Shown: piece by piece, positions 6,225 to 6,459 of the stretch | Position numbering within the stretch: the first letter of the stretch is position 1 | Layout of the letters: every line of letters begins with the position of its first letter | Assembly: GCA_030628305.1 (NCBI GenBank) | Contig: DAOVRE010000094.1 | Span: forward strand, 1-6,459 | DNA: 6,459 nt | Direction: 5' to 3' | Source of the DNA: Candidatus Heimdallarchaeota archaeon | GTDB taxonomy: Archaea; Asgardarchaeota; Heimdallarchaeia; Heimdallarchaeales; Heimdallarchaeaceae | The notes under the pieces: generated by a model | Told to the model about the DNA's origin: nothing | Databases searched by the model: none | What the model saw: the letters and a program-made list of their open reading frames with translations, nothing else | Program-made: the position numbers and the translations under genes

Positions 6225-6459
6225 CTAGTCTGTTTGTAGTTTGTCCTTATAGTAGCCTTCCTTAACCTTCATTGGGTTTCCAATTACAAGTGAATAAGGA
6301 GGAATTTTTACCGAATCAACCACTGTAGCAGCTGCAACAACAGAATGATGACCAATATGAGCTCCAGCTTTGATTACACTATGAGAGCCAACAAAAACAT
6401 TGTTTTCTAAGACAATGGGTTTTCTTTCAATTCCCTTTGATAAACCAATACATCTCTTA
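6225..6459 (-). CDS. C-terminal part of a left-handed beta-helix (hexapeptide-repeat) acyltransferase (partial)
   Basis: This frame runs from the right edge down to a TAG stop at 6225-6227, giving 77 complete codons; the N-terminus lies outside the window. The protein shows the six-residue turn periodicity of the left-handed beta-helix: IVLENNVFVGSHSVIKAGAHIGHHSVVAAATVV by pattern, where small residues and Ile/Val recur every six positions. The usual loop IPPYSLVIGNP(M)K follows, then a short charged tail. This family transfers acetyl or other acyl groups from CoA, commonly to sugars or nucleotide-sugars. It is convergent with pseI, 21 bases away. Given the pathway, it may acetylate the 4-amino sugar made by PseC (the PseH step) or O-acetylate the product; it could also belong to an unrelated polysaccharide locus. 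The fold is well supported; the substrate is unknown. Confidence 0.85.
   Translation of the reverse strand, partial: KRCIGLSKGIERKPIVLENNVFVGSHSVIKAGAHIGHHSVVAAATVVDSVKIPPYSLVIGNPMKVKEGYYKDKLQTD

Noticed and set aside
1..6459. tRNA or rRNA genes, CRISPR arrays, insertion sequences or long repeats
   Set aside because: No cloverleaf-like GC-rich segment, no regularly spaced repeats, no transposase-like frame and no terminal inverted repeats were seen; nearly all bases are explained by the listed genes.

Overview
The window reads as an AT-rich archaeal chromosome segment, most likely from an Asgard (Promethearchaeota) lineage, though a bacterial origin cannot be excluded from the sequence alone. 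The archaeal reading rests on TATA-like A/T boxes 25-35 bases before starts, an AGGTG-type ribosome binding site, and a secreted single-pass protein (341-1207). That protein has the ALGAPDG/LDAIEV domain plus a GN..VDTV-type Ig-like domain, which I associate with Asgard surface proteins. This taxonomic call is inference.

Left part (1-1207, + strand): the C-terminal end of one membrane-anchored protein, then a complete small surface protein. Both end in a single transmembrane helix followed by a lysine-rich tail. Neither has an assigned function.

Centre (1212-5043, - strand): a four-gene, operon-like run reading leftwards. In transcription order it encodes a SpsF/PseF-type cytidylyltransferase, a PseB-type UDP-GlcNAc 4,6-dehydratase (inverting), a PseC-type aminotransferase, and a TIM-barrel protein with a full set of endonuclease IV-type metal ligands. 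Divergent from it across a 110-base intergenic region is pseI (5154-6203, + strand), the pseudaminic acid synthase. At the right edge (6225-6459, - strand) is the C-terminal part of a left-handed beta-helix (hexapeptide-repeat) acyltransferase.

Together these genes supply most of the route from UDP-GlcNAc to CMP-pseudaminic acid: PseB makes the 4-keto-6-deoxy sugar, PseC aminates C4, an acetyltransferase is needed next, then a UDP-sugar hydrolase, then PseI condenses with phosphoenolpyruvate, and the cytidylyltransferase activates the product. The canonical PseH (GNAT acetyltransferase) and PseG (GT-B-fold UDP-sugar hydrolase) are not visible here. The hexapeptide acyltransferase and the endonuclease IV-like TIM-barrel protein sit where those two activities would be expected, so they are candidate non-orthologous replacements. 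That is the most interesting hypothesis in the window and is untested. Either missing gene could also lie just beyond the edges.
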